Positions 18,435 to 26,816 of a stretch of 64,000 bases of DNA are shown here, one piece after another. The notes under the pieces were generated by a model, which saw nothing but the letters and a program-made list of their open reading frames with translations, was not told the origin of the DNA and did no database searches. How positions within the stretch are numbered: position 1 is the stretch's first letter; each line of letters opens with the position of its first letter. The DNA lies in NCBI RefSeq assembly GCF_900101705.1, contig NZ_FNAC01000006.1, forward strand, positions 82,697 to 146,696, read 5' to 3'. Made by a program: the position numbers and the translations under genes. The stretch is from Algoriphagus faecimaris (GTDB lineage: Bacteria; Bacteroidota; Bacteroidia; Cytophagales; Cyclobacteriaceae).

Positions 18435-20018
18435 TTAATTCACATTACTTCCGATATTACCCTGAGCTGCTAGGGTGGCTAACTGTTCCATAGAAAGATG
18501 AACATTGATATAGCCGTTGTAATCCAATAAATCGCTGTAAGAAATTGCCATACCGCCATCCAGCGTCATGATATTGGTCATGCTCATTCCTGTTGTGCCA
18601 TCGATAGGGTTAAATGTGAAGACGATATCTCCACCTTCAGCGGCACTGTTTTCATGAATATGAGCAGGATGCATAGCACCTTCCTCTGTATTTTCAAGAG
18701 CAATAATAGCTAGTGTGGAGCCATCTTTACGCTCTCTGAATGTGGCCGTTCCGCTTACTCCTGGCAAATCTACTTCCATCAAGTTGTAGCTCATGGACTC
18801 ACCCGTTAACTCATTGGATCCAATATCACCTTGGGCTACGATAGTAGCCAATTGATCCATTGACAAATGCACATTGATGTAGCCATCAAAATCAAGAATC
18901 TCTGAGTAGGAGATAGCTGTACCATCATCTAGCGTAGATACATTCGTCTTACTCATACCTGTGGCGCCATTAACCGGTTCAAATGAAAAGGCTATATCTC
19001 CACCTTCTAAAGCTGTATTGAAATGAATATGAGCGGGATGCATACCGTCCTCAGGAGTATTCATGAGCATGATTTCAGCCAATGATTCACCGTTTACTCG
19101 CTCAAAGAATGTAGCCGTACCGGAAATTCCTTCCACGTCTCTTTCACCAAGCGCATATTCTTTTGATTCTCCTGTGAGTTCATTCTGTCCAATATCACCT
19201 TGAGCAACCAAAGTACCCAAATCTTCCATCGAGAGATGTACATTGATATAGCCATCAAAATTTAATAATTGATCATAAGAAATGGCAGTATCGTCATCTA
19301 GGCTTGAAATATTCGTCACACTTCTTCCGCTTGCTCCATCGACTGGATTAAAAGAAACTGCAATATTTCCTCCTTCAGCTGCAGTATTGAAGTGAATATG
19401 GGCTGGATGCATTCCATCTTCAGGAGTATTCATCAGCATGATTTGAGCTAATGTTTCACCATTAACACGCTTACTAAAGGTCGCCGTACCGCTGATGGAT
19501 TCTATGTCTACGGCGGCTAGATTATATGTTTTGCTTTCTCCTGTGAGTTCGTTTACCCCGATATCGCCTTGAGCTAGCAATGTTCCTAAATCCTGCATAG
19601 AATTGTGAACATTGATATAACCGTCATAGGAAAGAAAATCCGAATAGGAGGCTGCCGTACCATCGTCCCACGAATCCACAGTAATAGTACTCATACCTGT
19701 ACTTCCATCTACTACACCTAAAGTCAAGGCAATGTCACCACCTTCAGCCGCAGTATTCATATGAATATGTGCAGGATGCATTCCTCCAGGACTAGTATTG
19801 GAAAGTCGTAGATTGATAGTAGTTGTATTATCATCGTTTTCAATAAACTCAGCCGTTCCGGATATAGAAGGATTAGAAACTGAGCCTAACTGAAATGTTT
19901 TCGAATCACCCGTTGGCATGGGTGCGGGCATCATGGGTTCTTCGTTGTCATTACAAGCGAAAAACAATCCGGAGAAGAGTATTAACAGTCCTCCAAAAAT
20001 TTGTTTGCTGTAGTTCAT
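18435..20018 (-). CDS. Lipoprotein with four tandem CHRD-like repeats
   Basis: A 527-residue protein with a lipoprotein signal (hydrophobic core about 9-20, lipobox Cys 22) and a short acidic/proline linker. The rest is four repeats of exactly 123 residues (38-160, 161-283, 284-406 and 407-527, the last two residues short). Each contains MHPAHIHxN at the same offset (His-rich motif at 81, 204, 327 and 450), then DGYINVHLSM-like and AQGDIGxNELTG segments. The HxxHIH plus INVH pattern resembles the CHRD superfamily, found in chordin and in many bacterial secreted proteins. The clustered histidines could bind a metal, which is inference. Likely anchored in the outer membrane or periplasm. Monocistronic. 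Confidence 0.8.
   Translation of the reverse strand: MNYSKQIFGGLLILFSGLFFACNDNEEPMMPAPMPTGDSKTFQLGSVSNPSISGTAEFIENDDNTTTINLRLSNTSPGGMHPAHIHMNTAAEGGDIALTLGVVDGSTGMSTITVDSWDDGTAASYSDFLSYDGYINVHNSMQDLGTLLAQGDIGVNELTGESKTYNLAAVDIESISGTATFSKRVNGETLAQIMLMNTPEDGMHPAHIHFNTAAEGGNIAVSFNPVDGASGRSVTNISSLDDDTAISYDQLLNFDGYINVHLSMEDLGTLVAQGDIGQNELTGESKEYALGERDVEGISGTATFFERVNGESLAEIMLMNTPEDGMHPAHIHFNTALEGGDIAFSFEPVNGATGMSKTNVSTLDDGTAISYSEILDFDGYINVHLSMDQLATIVAQGDIGSNELTGESMSYNLMEVDLPGVSGTATFRERKDGSTLAIIALENTEEGAMHPAHIHENSAAEGGDIVFTFNPIDGTTGMSMTNIMTLDGGMAISYSDLLDYNGYINVHLSMEQLATLAAQGNIGSNVN
18438..19907 (-). repeat. Four in-frame 369-bp tandem repeats within the CHRD gene
   Basis: The coding sequence repeats with a period of exactly 369 bp and no insertions or deletions between copies, as judged from the constant 123-residue spacing of the HPAHIH motif. 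Copies 2 and 3 are the most alike; copies 1 and 4 diverge more, the usual picture for internal duplication. Confidence 0.85.
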
Positions 20019-20058
20019 AATAAATAATAGTTAAATGTTTATAAAGGGTTAGAATGAA

Positions 20059-20075
20059 AAGATCTATATGATCTT
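20059..20075. promoter_or_regulatory. 17-bp palindrome in the CHRD gene leader
   Basis: AAGATC, a 5-nt TATAT centre and GATCTT form a perfect inverted repeat 41 bp before the CHRD start codon. Its position and symmetry suit a dimeric repressor or activator site, though a small RNA hairpin is equally possible. Confidence 0.35.
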
Positions 20076-20399
20076 GATGTAGGGAATTACGCAGTGGTAT
20101 AGCGTATTGGATTGTGTGACCACAGAAAAATTTCAATTTTTTTGAATTGAGGCCGGACATGTTAAGCTGGTTCTAGGAATTAAAATCTGAAAAAACCTGA
20201 CCCAGCTAATTTTTTAAGCTAAAATTAAAATCCAACCAAATAGGAAGATTTGGATATATACAACCATCATGTTTCTCTTAAACAGGAGAAAAGGCCAAAA
20301 TTTTCTTTAGAAATCAAATCGGAAAAATCCTTAGATTTATTTAGGCAAGTCGGGAAAAAATTTAGTGGAAAATCAAAAAAATCACTCCTTCATTTACCA

Positions 20400-20440
20400 A
20401 AAAAAATAAAAGAGGGCTATTTCAAAATCAAAATAGCCCT
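20400..20440 (-). terminator. Terminator of the glucan-utilisation operon
   Basis: On the minus strand GGGCTATTT at 20439-20431 pairs with AAATAGCCC at 20422-20414 in a perfect 9-bp stem and is followed by a long T-rich tract. It lies just after the stop of the last GH17 gene, marking the operon end. Confidence 0.88.
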
Positions 20441-20447
20441 TGTGACT

Positions 20448-21332
20448 TTAGTATTTCAACTTTTCATCCTTATCCCAAATCCCCCAATAAGCACCGACAT
20501 CTCCTTCAGCACCGACTTTCCAGGACTCATCAAAAGAGGAGAAATAAAATACATCAACAGATTCCAATTTGGACCAGCTTTGAATGTTGATGAAATATTT
20601 CATAAAATTTTCATCGGAGGGCACAGCGCCGTATAGAGGTGTTCCTTGACTTGGCCAGCCAGTCTCCGTAATAATTACTTTTTTTCCTTTTCCAGCCCTT
20701 ACTGCTCGATGGTACATGTCTTTGATGTACAATAAGGAGTAGTCTAAAGCACAACCTTCCCAATATGGATAGCAATTGGCAAGAATCACATCGCAGGCGT
20801 CGGTAATTCTTGGCTTATTTTCAAATTCATAATAGGCATCGACATAGCCTATCGGAGTCTTGGGAAGCTCTTTTTTAACCCTATCGATAAATTCAAGCAG
20901 TTGATCTTCAGTTAAATCTTTTCGGTACATGACTTCATTTCCCACAGCAGCAATATCCACATGACCTTCCTTGGCTAGTTTGATCAGCCCTTCAATTTCT
21001 TTTTGGTTAATCTCATCATCTTTTCCCAGCCAGGCTCCGACTAGTGTTTTCATTCCCAATTCTTTTGCGATAATAGGGATCAATTCGTTTCCATCGGTAC
21101 AGGAAAATGACCTCACCCAATTGGTATATGGACGGATAATTTCAAGTCTTCTGCGCACTTGCTCTTCAGTCAGCGTATCTCCGGGCTGCTGTCCCTCCAC
21201 ATAGGGGCTAAAACAGATTCCATGCATTCCTTCTTGAAGCAATTCGTTGAGGGATTCTGCTAATTGTTGATAGGGTAGTCCTTGCAGGTTTTTGCCGGCA
21301 AGAGCCATCACTTTGTCAGCATTAAATGACAT
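20448..21332 (-). CDS. GH17-like cytoplasmic beta-1,3-glucanase, stand-alone
   Basis: I choose the ATG at 21332 (294 residues), 5 bp after the stop of the upstream gene; an ATG at 21368 would overlap that gene by 31 bp and add 12 residues with no counterpart in the paralogue. The protein is a GH17-type (clan A) TIM barrel: AVGNEV with the acid/base Glu at about 133 and IITETGWPS with the nucleophile Glu at about 223. There is no signal peptide, so it should act in the cytoplasm on imported beta-1,3-gluco-oligosaccharides. It matches the C-terminal domain of the preceding gene throughout by eye, down to the shared C-terminal LKY, indicating duplication. It is the last gene of the locus. Confidence 0.85.
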   Translation of the reverse strand: MSFNADKVMALAGKNLQGLPYQQLAESLNELLQEGMHGICFSPYVEGQQPGDTLTEEQVRRRLEIIRPYTNWVRSFSCTDGNELIPIIAKELGMKTLVGAWLGKDDEINQKEIEGLIKLAKEGHVDIAAVGNEVMYRKDLTEDQLLEFIDRVKKELPKTPIGYVDAYYEFENKPRITDACDVILANCYPYWEGCALDYSLLYIKDMYHRAVRAGKGKKVIITETGWPSQGTPLYGAVPSDENFMKYFINIQSWSKLESVDVFYFSSFDESWKVGAEGDVGAYWGIWDKDEKLKY

Positions 21333-21337
21333 AGGTA

Positions 21338-23683
21338 TTAGTATTTTAAGGTTTCGTTTTTGTTCCAAATTCCCCAGCTTTGCCCTACTTCACCTTCATG
21401 ATGCACTTTCCACGGTTCGTCAAATGAAGAGAAGTTAAACAAAGCTATGCCTTCATTCTGTGCCCATTCATTGGAAGCAGTAAGGTACTTCATTGCATTT
21501 TCTGGAGAAGGCAGTGCCGCATGCATTGCTTCTCCTGAGTCAGGCCACCCTGTTTCTGTTATGATAACCTCTTTGCCTTGGGCTGAATTTTTGACCATTT
21601 CATGCATTTTCTGTAGGTAGACAGGCGCTTGATCTATGCTACAACCTTCCCAGAATGGATAGCAGTTGGCCAGGACCAAATCACAAGCCTCCACAACATC
21701 TGGCCGCTGCGAAAGCTGGAAGTAAGTATCCACATAGCTCACCTGCACATCGGGAAGCGCTTGTTTTACTTCTTTTAGGTACTGAAGGACTTCAGCTTCG
21801 GTAAGTTCGCCTCGAAGTAATACTTCATTCCCGACCACAGCGATGTCGACAAGACCAGCTTTAGCCAGAAGGATGAGTTGTTCTATTTCTGCTTTATTTT
21901 TGGCTTTATCGGTACCTAGCCAAGCACCAATCATCGTTTTCAAGCCTTTTTCACGTGCTATTTTTGGAATCAGTTCATTGCCATCCGTACAGGAGAAAGA
22001 GCGTACCCACTGGGTATGTGGTGCGATGATTTCCATCCTACGTCTAATCTGTTCTTCGGAAAGGGTATCACCGATGTTTTGACCCTGCAGGTAAGGACTG
22101 AAACATAAACCATGAAATCCACCCTCTAGGACTTGAGCAAACATCGCTTTGATATCAGCAGTTGATTTACCCTCAAATTTACTTTTGAGTTTTGCTACTT
22201 CAGCTTTATCTACTTCAGAAAGCCAAATAGGCGGTGCTTCTTGATAGGAGGTATAGATATTTTCGGGTTTCAGCTTTTCAGCTTTTCTTTTTTCTAGCTC
22301 TGCACGAATCTCATTAGCTCTATTCTCATCCACATCGTAGTCATGCATAAGGTACATTGCAGCGATAGTTCCAAGCATAGGAAGCCCTGAGAAGAAAAGT
22401 CTAAGCCCTTCTACTGCACCTTCTGGTTGTACTGCAGCATTTCCATCAAAGCCTACTACTGTCAAAATCAAACCACTCAATCCACCGGCAATAGCAAATC
22501 CGAACTTTACCATATACCAGTAAATAGCTCCAAAAACACCTTCACGACGTACACCATAGTTTAATTCGTCGAGGTCAATCACATCGGCAGTCATGGACAT
22601 CATCAAGACAAAAAGGCTACCGATACCAAAAGAGTGGAACGGAAGAGAAAAAATAAACATCCAAGGCTTGCCAGGCACAAAAAGAAACCAAAGAGATGCA
22701 TAACCTACCAATGCGATACCCTGAGACACCATAAAGGCATTTTTCTTACCGATTTTTTTAGACATCCAAGCAACGATAGGAATGACAATAAAAGTAGTTA
22801 CCAAAGCCCCAACACTCCCGAATATGGGAGTCCAATAGCCGGCAGCTCCTGCATCTCCGCTGAACAAATGCCAAACCACTATAAAAAACACAAAGCCAGC
22901 AACAGTATTGAAAGCATTAAAAATGAAAAATGTAGAGATACACAGTTTTCTAAATGGTCGAGAAGAAAAAGCTTCTTTAAAGCCCTTGATAATTTGCTTG
23001 ACACTATCACCTATTGCACTGAAAGTCAGTGGAGAAAAGTTCTCGTTTTTGGTCGATTTACTGGGAATGAAAATAGCCGGTACCATGGCAAAAATGGCAA
23101 AGATGACACCTACCCAAATTGAAAGCTGACGGGTAGCTGCTTCGGGACTAGGAAACCAAGAGGGCTCATACATGATGACCCAAAACCATGGAGCGATCAC
23201 CCAAGCCCACTGTCCAATCCACTGAGCTATGGCCATAATTTGAGTACGTTCATGAAAATCCTCACTCATCTCATAGCCCATAGCCACATAAGGCACACTG
23301 AAAATGGTAAGCCCTATATAAAAACCAAATGAACAAAGTAGGAAATAGGTGAAGTTATAATTCACACTATTTTCCCCGTAGAGTTGCCACATCACTGAAA
23401 AGGTGACTCCCATGACGATAGCTCCTAAAAACACATATTGTTTCCTTCTTCCCCAAACAGATTTGGTATTATCTGAGATGAAGCCCATAATAGGATCTGT
23501 TACAGCATCAAGAACGCGAGGAAGGAAGTAAACCATTCCCCACATCCAGCCTGGGAATCCCAAGTTCTGTACCAGCACCACCATGAATATTCCTAGAGAA
23601 GCAGGAAACATTTGATTGGCTAACATACCCATTCCGAAGGCAATTTTTTGGCCCATCGGAACTGTTTTAGATGTGGTTGACAT
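21338..23683 (-). CDS. MFS (GPH-family) sugar transporter fused to GH17 domain
   Basis: One uninterrupted 781-residue frame. Residues 1-450 are a MelB-like GPH-family symporter with about 12 membrane helices; DNTKSVWGRRKQY at 71-83 is the family loop motif. Residues 451-490 form a charged helical linker. Residues about 490-781 are a GH17 catalytic domain with VVGNEV (Glu 620) and IITETGW (Glu 710). With an even number of helices both ends of the symporter face the cytoplasm, so the glycosidase would sit at the inner exit of the transporter and cleave oligosaccharides as they enter. Stand-alone GPH transporters have about 450 residues. The downstream gene is a free copy of the same GH17 domain. 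A frame error joining two genes is unlikely because the fused frame is continuous through the linker. Confidence 0.85.
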   Translation of the reverse strand: MSTTSKTVPMGQKIAFGMGMLANQMFPASLGIFMVVLVQNLGFPGWMWGMVYFLPRVLDAVTDPIMGFISDNTKSVWGRRKQYVFLGAIVMGVTFSVMWQLYGENSVNYNFTYFLLCSFGFYIGLTIFSVPYVAMGYEMSEDFHERTQIMAIAQWIGQWAWVIAPWFWVIMYEPSWFPSPEAATRQLSIWVGVIFAIFAMVPAIFIPSKSTKNENFSPLTFSAIGDSVKQIIKGFKEAFSSRPFRKLCISTFFIFNAFNTVAGFVFFIVVWHLFSGDAGAAGYWTPIFGSVGALVTTFIVIPIVAWMSKKIGKKNAFMVSQGIALVGYASLWFLFVPGKPWMFIFSLPFHSFGIGSLFVLMMSMTADVIDLDELNYGVRREGVFGAIYWYMVKFGFAIAGGLSGLILTVVGFDGNAAVQPEGAVEGLRLFFSGLPMLGTIAAMYLMHDYDVDENRANEIRAELEKRKAEKLKPENIYTSYQEAPPIWLSEVDKAEVAKLKSKFEGKSTADIKAMFAQVLEGGFHGLCFSPYLQGQNIGDTLSEEQIRRRMEIIAPHTQWVRSFSCTDGNELIPKIAREKGLKTMIGAWLGTDKAKNKAEIEQLILLAKAGLVDIAVVGNEVLLRGELTEAEVLQYLKEVKQALPDVQVSYVDTYFQLSQRPDVVEACDLVLANCYPFWEGCSIDQAPVYLQKMHEMVKNSAQGKEVIITETGWPDSGEAMHAALPSPENAMKYLTASNEWAQNEGIALFNFSSFDEPWKVHHEGEVGQSWGIWNKNETLKY

Positions 23684-23735
23684 AGTTATTTAGGGTTTGG
23701 TGATTACATGGTTAGATTGAATTTGAATTAGATTT

Positions 23736-25007
23736 TTACTGATTCCATTTGACAGGTGGTGCCTTTACTTCTTTGAGCAACTTGTCTCTTTCTCCATTAT
23801 AAGTTTTCACAATAGGGTTACCATCACGGGTAAGATTTTCAAAAATCCCCTGATCGACCAAGTCCCACAGCGCAAATTTGGCTTCGCCTTTTAATCCAAA
23901 AAGCCCGAAGTGGTTTTCTGAACCTATGGGGTTAGCAGCATCTTTCCACTGCTCATTAAAAGCTTCAAAGTAAAAAAGGGAAATCCCCGCTTCATTAGTC
24001 CATTCCCGCATGTGCTTGTAATAGAGCGCTTGTTTATACTCATCGGCAGCACGAGAACCTTCATCACCGTAAAACCCGTCAGAAACGCTAGACCAACCGG
24101 TTTCTCCGATATGAATAGGTTTTTCTACTCCTATACTTTTCATGTAATTGGCCACGGAGTCATATTGCATTTTGGCAAAATCCCGTGCACGAAGCATAGC
24201 CGCATCGACTTTTTCCAGTTCTGAAAGCTTAGATTCTTCTACAGGTACTCTCCAAAAATCCGGATTATAATGGCTGTTGTGATACGGATAGGTATGAATA
24301 GAAACGTAATCAACGGCATGGGCAAGCTTCATCAAGTCATCGGTGTGGTAACTTGGATCACCGCCACCCCAAGATGAAAAATCATCCGAACTGGTGACCC
24401 AAAGATCCTTTGGAAGCTCTCCGGCATCTTTTAAGCTTTGAAGATGATTGACCCATTTCAAAATCACAGAGGGTTGTACAAAATAACTCGTAGCCCATCG
24501 GACCATCGCTTCGTTGCCTACGGCCAGAATCTTGATAATGTCAGGATATTGATTGACAAGTTCGACGGCTCGCTCGATTTCTCCTTCGTTTTGCTCGCTT
24601 TCCACATTGTGGTCGGGCTCTAAATCTGTCCATGCATTTTTACAATCTATCCAAGCCCCAAGCATCACATACATTTCAAAATTTTCATCTTCGTTCTTGA
24701 GTTCCCTAATCGCCTTCAGTAGGGTAGAAGCATGAGGCAACTGCACATTATAGGTTCGCACGATTCTGATACCCATAGCCGACAAGATTTTCATGTCTTC
24801 CTTGAGTTGTTTTACTGTAGGCTGTATATCCCTTGATCGTTCTCTATAGCCTCCGAATGATATGGCTTGGTATGCGGGATTTCCTAAAATGTCTTTTGCG
24901 GTCACTTCTTTTGGTTTTTCTGATTGAACATCGGTTGATTTTTCGCTGCAGGAAAAGCTAGCCATTACGGCTGCTCCGATAATAAATGATTTGAAGATCG
25001 AATGCAT
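23736..25007 (-). CDS. GH17-related glycosidase lipoprotein
   Basis: A 423-residue lipoprotein (signal peptide ending MASFSC, Cys 20). The mature domain is a clan A TIM barrel related to GH17: RIVRTYNV near 81-88, ILAVGNEAMVRW with acid/base Glu 166, and HIGETGWSSV with nucleophile Glu 302. It is more distant from the other two GH17 domains than they are from each other. Being lipidated it should act in the periplasm or at the cell surface, trimming beta-1,3-glucan oligosaccharides before import. It lies 52 bp upstream of the transporter fusion in the same operon. Transglycosylase activity, known in some GH17 members, cannot be excluded. Confidence 0.8.
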   Translation of the reverse strand: MHSIFKSFIIGAAVMASFSCSEKSTDVQSEKPKEVTAKDILGNPAYQAISFGGYRERSRDIQPTVKQLKEDMKILSAMGIRIVRTYNVQLPHASTLLKAIRELKNEDENFEMYVMLGAWIDCKNAWTDLEPDHNVESEQNEGEIERAVELVNQYPDIIKILAVGNEAMVRWATSYFVQPSVILKWVNHLQSLKDAGELPKDLWVTSSDDFSSWGGGDPSYHTDDLMKLAHAVDYVSIHTYPYHNSHYNPDFWRVPVEESKLSELEKVDAAMLRARDFAKMQYDSVANYMKSIGVEKPIHIGETGWSSVSDGFYGDEGSRAADEYKQALYYKHMREWTNEAGISLFYFEAFNEQWKDAANPIGSENHFGLFGLKGEAKFALWDLVDQGIFENLTRDGNPIVKTYNGERDKLLKEVKAPPVKWNQ

Positions 25008-25049
25008 GCTAAAATAGTTTGGTGAGCGAGTACTTATGTATTTTCAGTT

Positions 25050-26795
25050 TCATTTCGACGATGAATAGTTTAAGCCAAAACCCAAAGGGAAAAGAGGTTT
25101 GATAGACACATCCCAAAAATTAGGGCCGTACTTTCCCTTAAAATCGTTAAGTGATTTTGGCCAGGAATGAGGAAGCTTTCCCTTAAAATCAAATAGGCCA
25201 AAAAGTACCTCAGCTATTCCATCCCCTTCTGAACCAGGAAGCCAGGCCGAAACGAAAGCATCACTCTGCTCGATCTCTTGAGAGATGAGCAGCGGCCTGC
25301 CTGAAATCAGAATTACTACTGTTTTGATCCCTTTTTCTTGATAGGCTTTGATATAACGCTGATGCTCTTCAGTAAGTGAAAGTTGAAAGAGGTCCATTTC
25401 CCCACCTACATCTCCAAAAAACTCTGCATAGGGATTTTCTCCAACTACTATCACAGCGACATCTACATTTTCTACCTCTGCTTTTCCCTCTGGGTCGTAT
25501 ATCACTTCTTGATGTGAAAACTTTTTGATACCATCCAAAATCGTAGTCGCTCCAGTATAATTTTCAGAAGTTCCCTGCCAATCAACTGTCCAACCACCGG
25601 ATTGTAAACCGGAGTTATCAGCAAATGGACCCACCACCACTAGTTTAGAAGTTGGGTTTAAGGGTAGCGTATTATTTACGTTTTTCAGAAGCACCAAGGA
25701 TTCTCGTACTGCTTGTCTGGCAACTTCTCTATGTTCTGGAATGCCTATTTTGGTAATGAGACTTTTTTCGGGAAAAGGATTTTCAAAAAGACCGAAGCGG
25801 AATTTCTGTCTTAAAATTCTTCTCACTGCATCATTGATTCGCTCCATGGGAACTATTCCCTGCCTTACAGCCTCCTGGAGTCCATTTTGAAAGTCATCCA
25901 GGTCACCATCAACTGCCATTACCATATCAATACCGGCATTAATAATATCATTTTCTCCAAAACGAGAGTAGGCCTTCCAGTCCGATACTACTATTCCTTG
26001 AAAATTAAGACGCTCCTTCAAAAGACCCGAAATCATAGCCTTGTGCGCATGCATAGAAATCTCATCTAGGGTATTGAAAGAGGCCATGATACTGGCTACA
26101 CCTGATTGGATGGCAGCTTGATAGGGGGGGAGTAATCGCTCGATCACTTCCTCTTGGCTAAGACTGGTACTGCCACCCTCTAGCCCAAAGTCGGTCGCAC
26201 CATCTCCGATAAAATGCTTGGCCGTAGCCATTACTCCCAAAACTCCATTGTGGCCTTGGTGTCCCAATACTGAAGCTTGGGCCAGCTTAGTGGTGAGATC
26301 AGTACTTTCAGAAAACGCCTCATAGAATCGTCCCCACTTTTCATTGAAGGGAATAGCTACACAGGGAGAAAATACCCAATTGAAGCCGGTTGCCTTGGAC
26401 TCAATGGCTGTGATGGCGGCTGCCTTTTCTACCAAATCCGCATTTCCAGCGGCACCCAAACCGATATTATGGGGGAAAATAGTCGCTCCCTCGTAGGTAT
26501 TTTGTCCATGTACTGCATCGACTGCCAGAAGTAGAGGTATTTTTAGTCGAGTGGACAAAGCCTTTTTTTGAAGCTCAATAAACGTAGCCTGCCACTCGAA
26601 GGCATCTTTTCCCGGTAGCGGCCCTTGGGTATGGATCACCGAACCGATAAATTTGGTCTTGATTGCTTCTGGAGAGCCCTCATCAAAATGCCGTATTTGA
26701 CTCATTTGCCCGATTTTCTCCTCAAGAGTCATCTGAGCAATAAGTGTCTCGACTTTTTGCGAATGGTCCTGTTCCGTGTTGAATTTTTTTGTCAT
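25050..26795 (-). CDS. GH3 beta-glucosidase, probably cytoplasmic
   Basis: A 581-residue GH3 enzyme with the N-terminal TIM barrel (AVDAVHGQNT, then TAKHFIGDG at 191-199 with the substrate-binding KH pair, and GIVVSDW with nucleophile Asp 272) and the C-terminal alpha/beta sandwich (VVVGPFADNSG, ending in FPLGFGLNY). No signal peptide is visible, unlike most BglX-type enzymes. In this context it most likely releases glucose from short beta-1,3 or beta-1,6-linked gluco-oligosaccharides in the cytoplasm. The gene lies 21 bp from the phosphorylase-like gene upstream and 42 bp from the GH17 lipoprotein gene, all in one operon. Confidence 0.9.
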   Translation of the reverse strand: MTKKFNTEQDHSQKVETLIAQMTLEEKIGQMSQIRHFDEGSPEAIKTKFIGSVIHTQGPLPGKDAFEWQATFIELQKKALSTRLKIPLLLAVDAVHGQNTYEGATIFPHNIGLGAAGNADLVEKAAAITAIESKATGFNWVFSPCVAIPFNEKWGRFYEAFSESTDLTTKLAQASVLGHQGHNGVLGVMATAKHFIGDGATDFGLEGGSTSLSQEEVIERLLPPYQAAIQSGVASIMASFNTLDEISMHAHKAMISGLLKERLNFQGIVVSDWKAYSRFGENDIINAGIDMVMAVDGDLDDFQNGLQEAVRQGIVPMERINDAVRRILRQKFRFGLFENPFPEKSLITKIGIPEHREVARQAVRESLVLLKNVNNTLPLNPTSKLVVVGPFADNSGLQSGGWTVDWQGTSENYTGATTILDGIKKFSHQEVIYDPEGKAEVENVDVAVIVVGENPYAEFFGDVGGEMDLFQLSLTEEHQRYIKAYQEKGIKTVVILISGRPLLISQEIEQSDAFVSAWLPGSEGDGIAEVLFGLFDFKGKLPHSWPKSLNDFKGKYGPNFWDVSIKPLFPLGFGLNYSSSK

Positions 26796-26816
26796 GAAAT
26801 TTTGAAAAAAGATTCC

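Larger units (their letters stand above)
20019..20447. other. Intergenic region between CHRD lipoprotein and glucan locus
   Basis: These 429 bp hold the leader of the CHRD gene with a 17-bp palindrome at 20059-20075, an AT-rich stretch, and the terminator of the glucan operon at 20400-20440. Open frames here (for example a + strand frame from 20250 and a - strand one ending at 20160) show no protein-like composition, and I regard them as chance. Confidence 0.6.

Noticed and set aside
18438..19907. Regular 369-bp repeats as a CRISPR-like or satellite array
   Set aside because: The repeats are in frame within one intact lipoprotein gene, and the period equals one protein domain.
20250..20636. 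128-residue plus-strand frame across the glucan operon terminator
   Set aside because: It contains the terminator hairpin and runs antisense into the GH17 gene; Lys/Ile-rich composition reflects AT-rich DNA.
22634..23122. 162-residue plus-strand frame inside the transporter fusion
   Set aside because: It is antisense to a well-conserved transporter domain and is rich in Lys, His and Asn as expected for a shadow frame.
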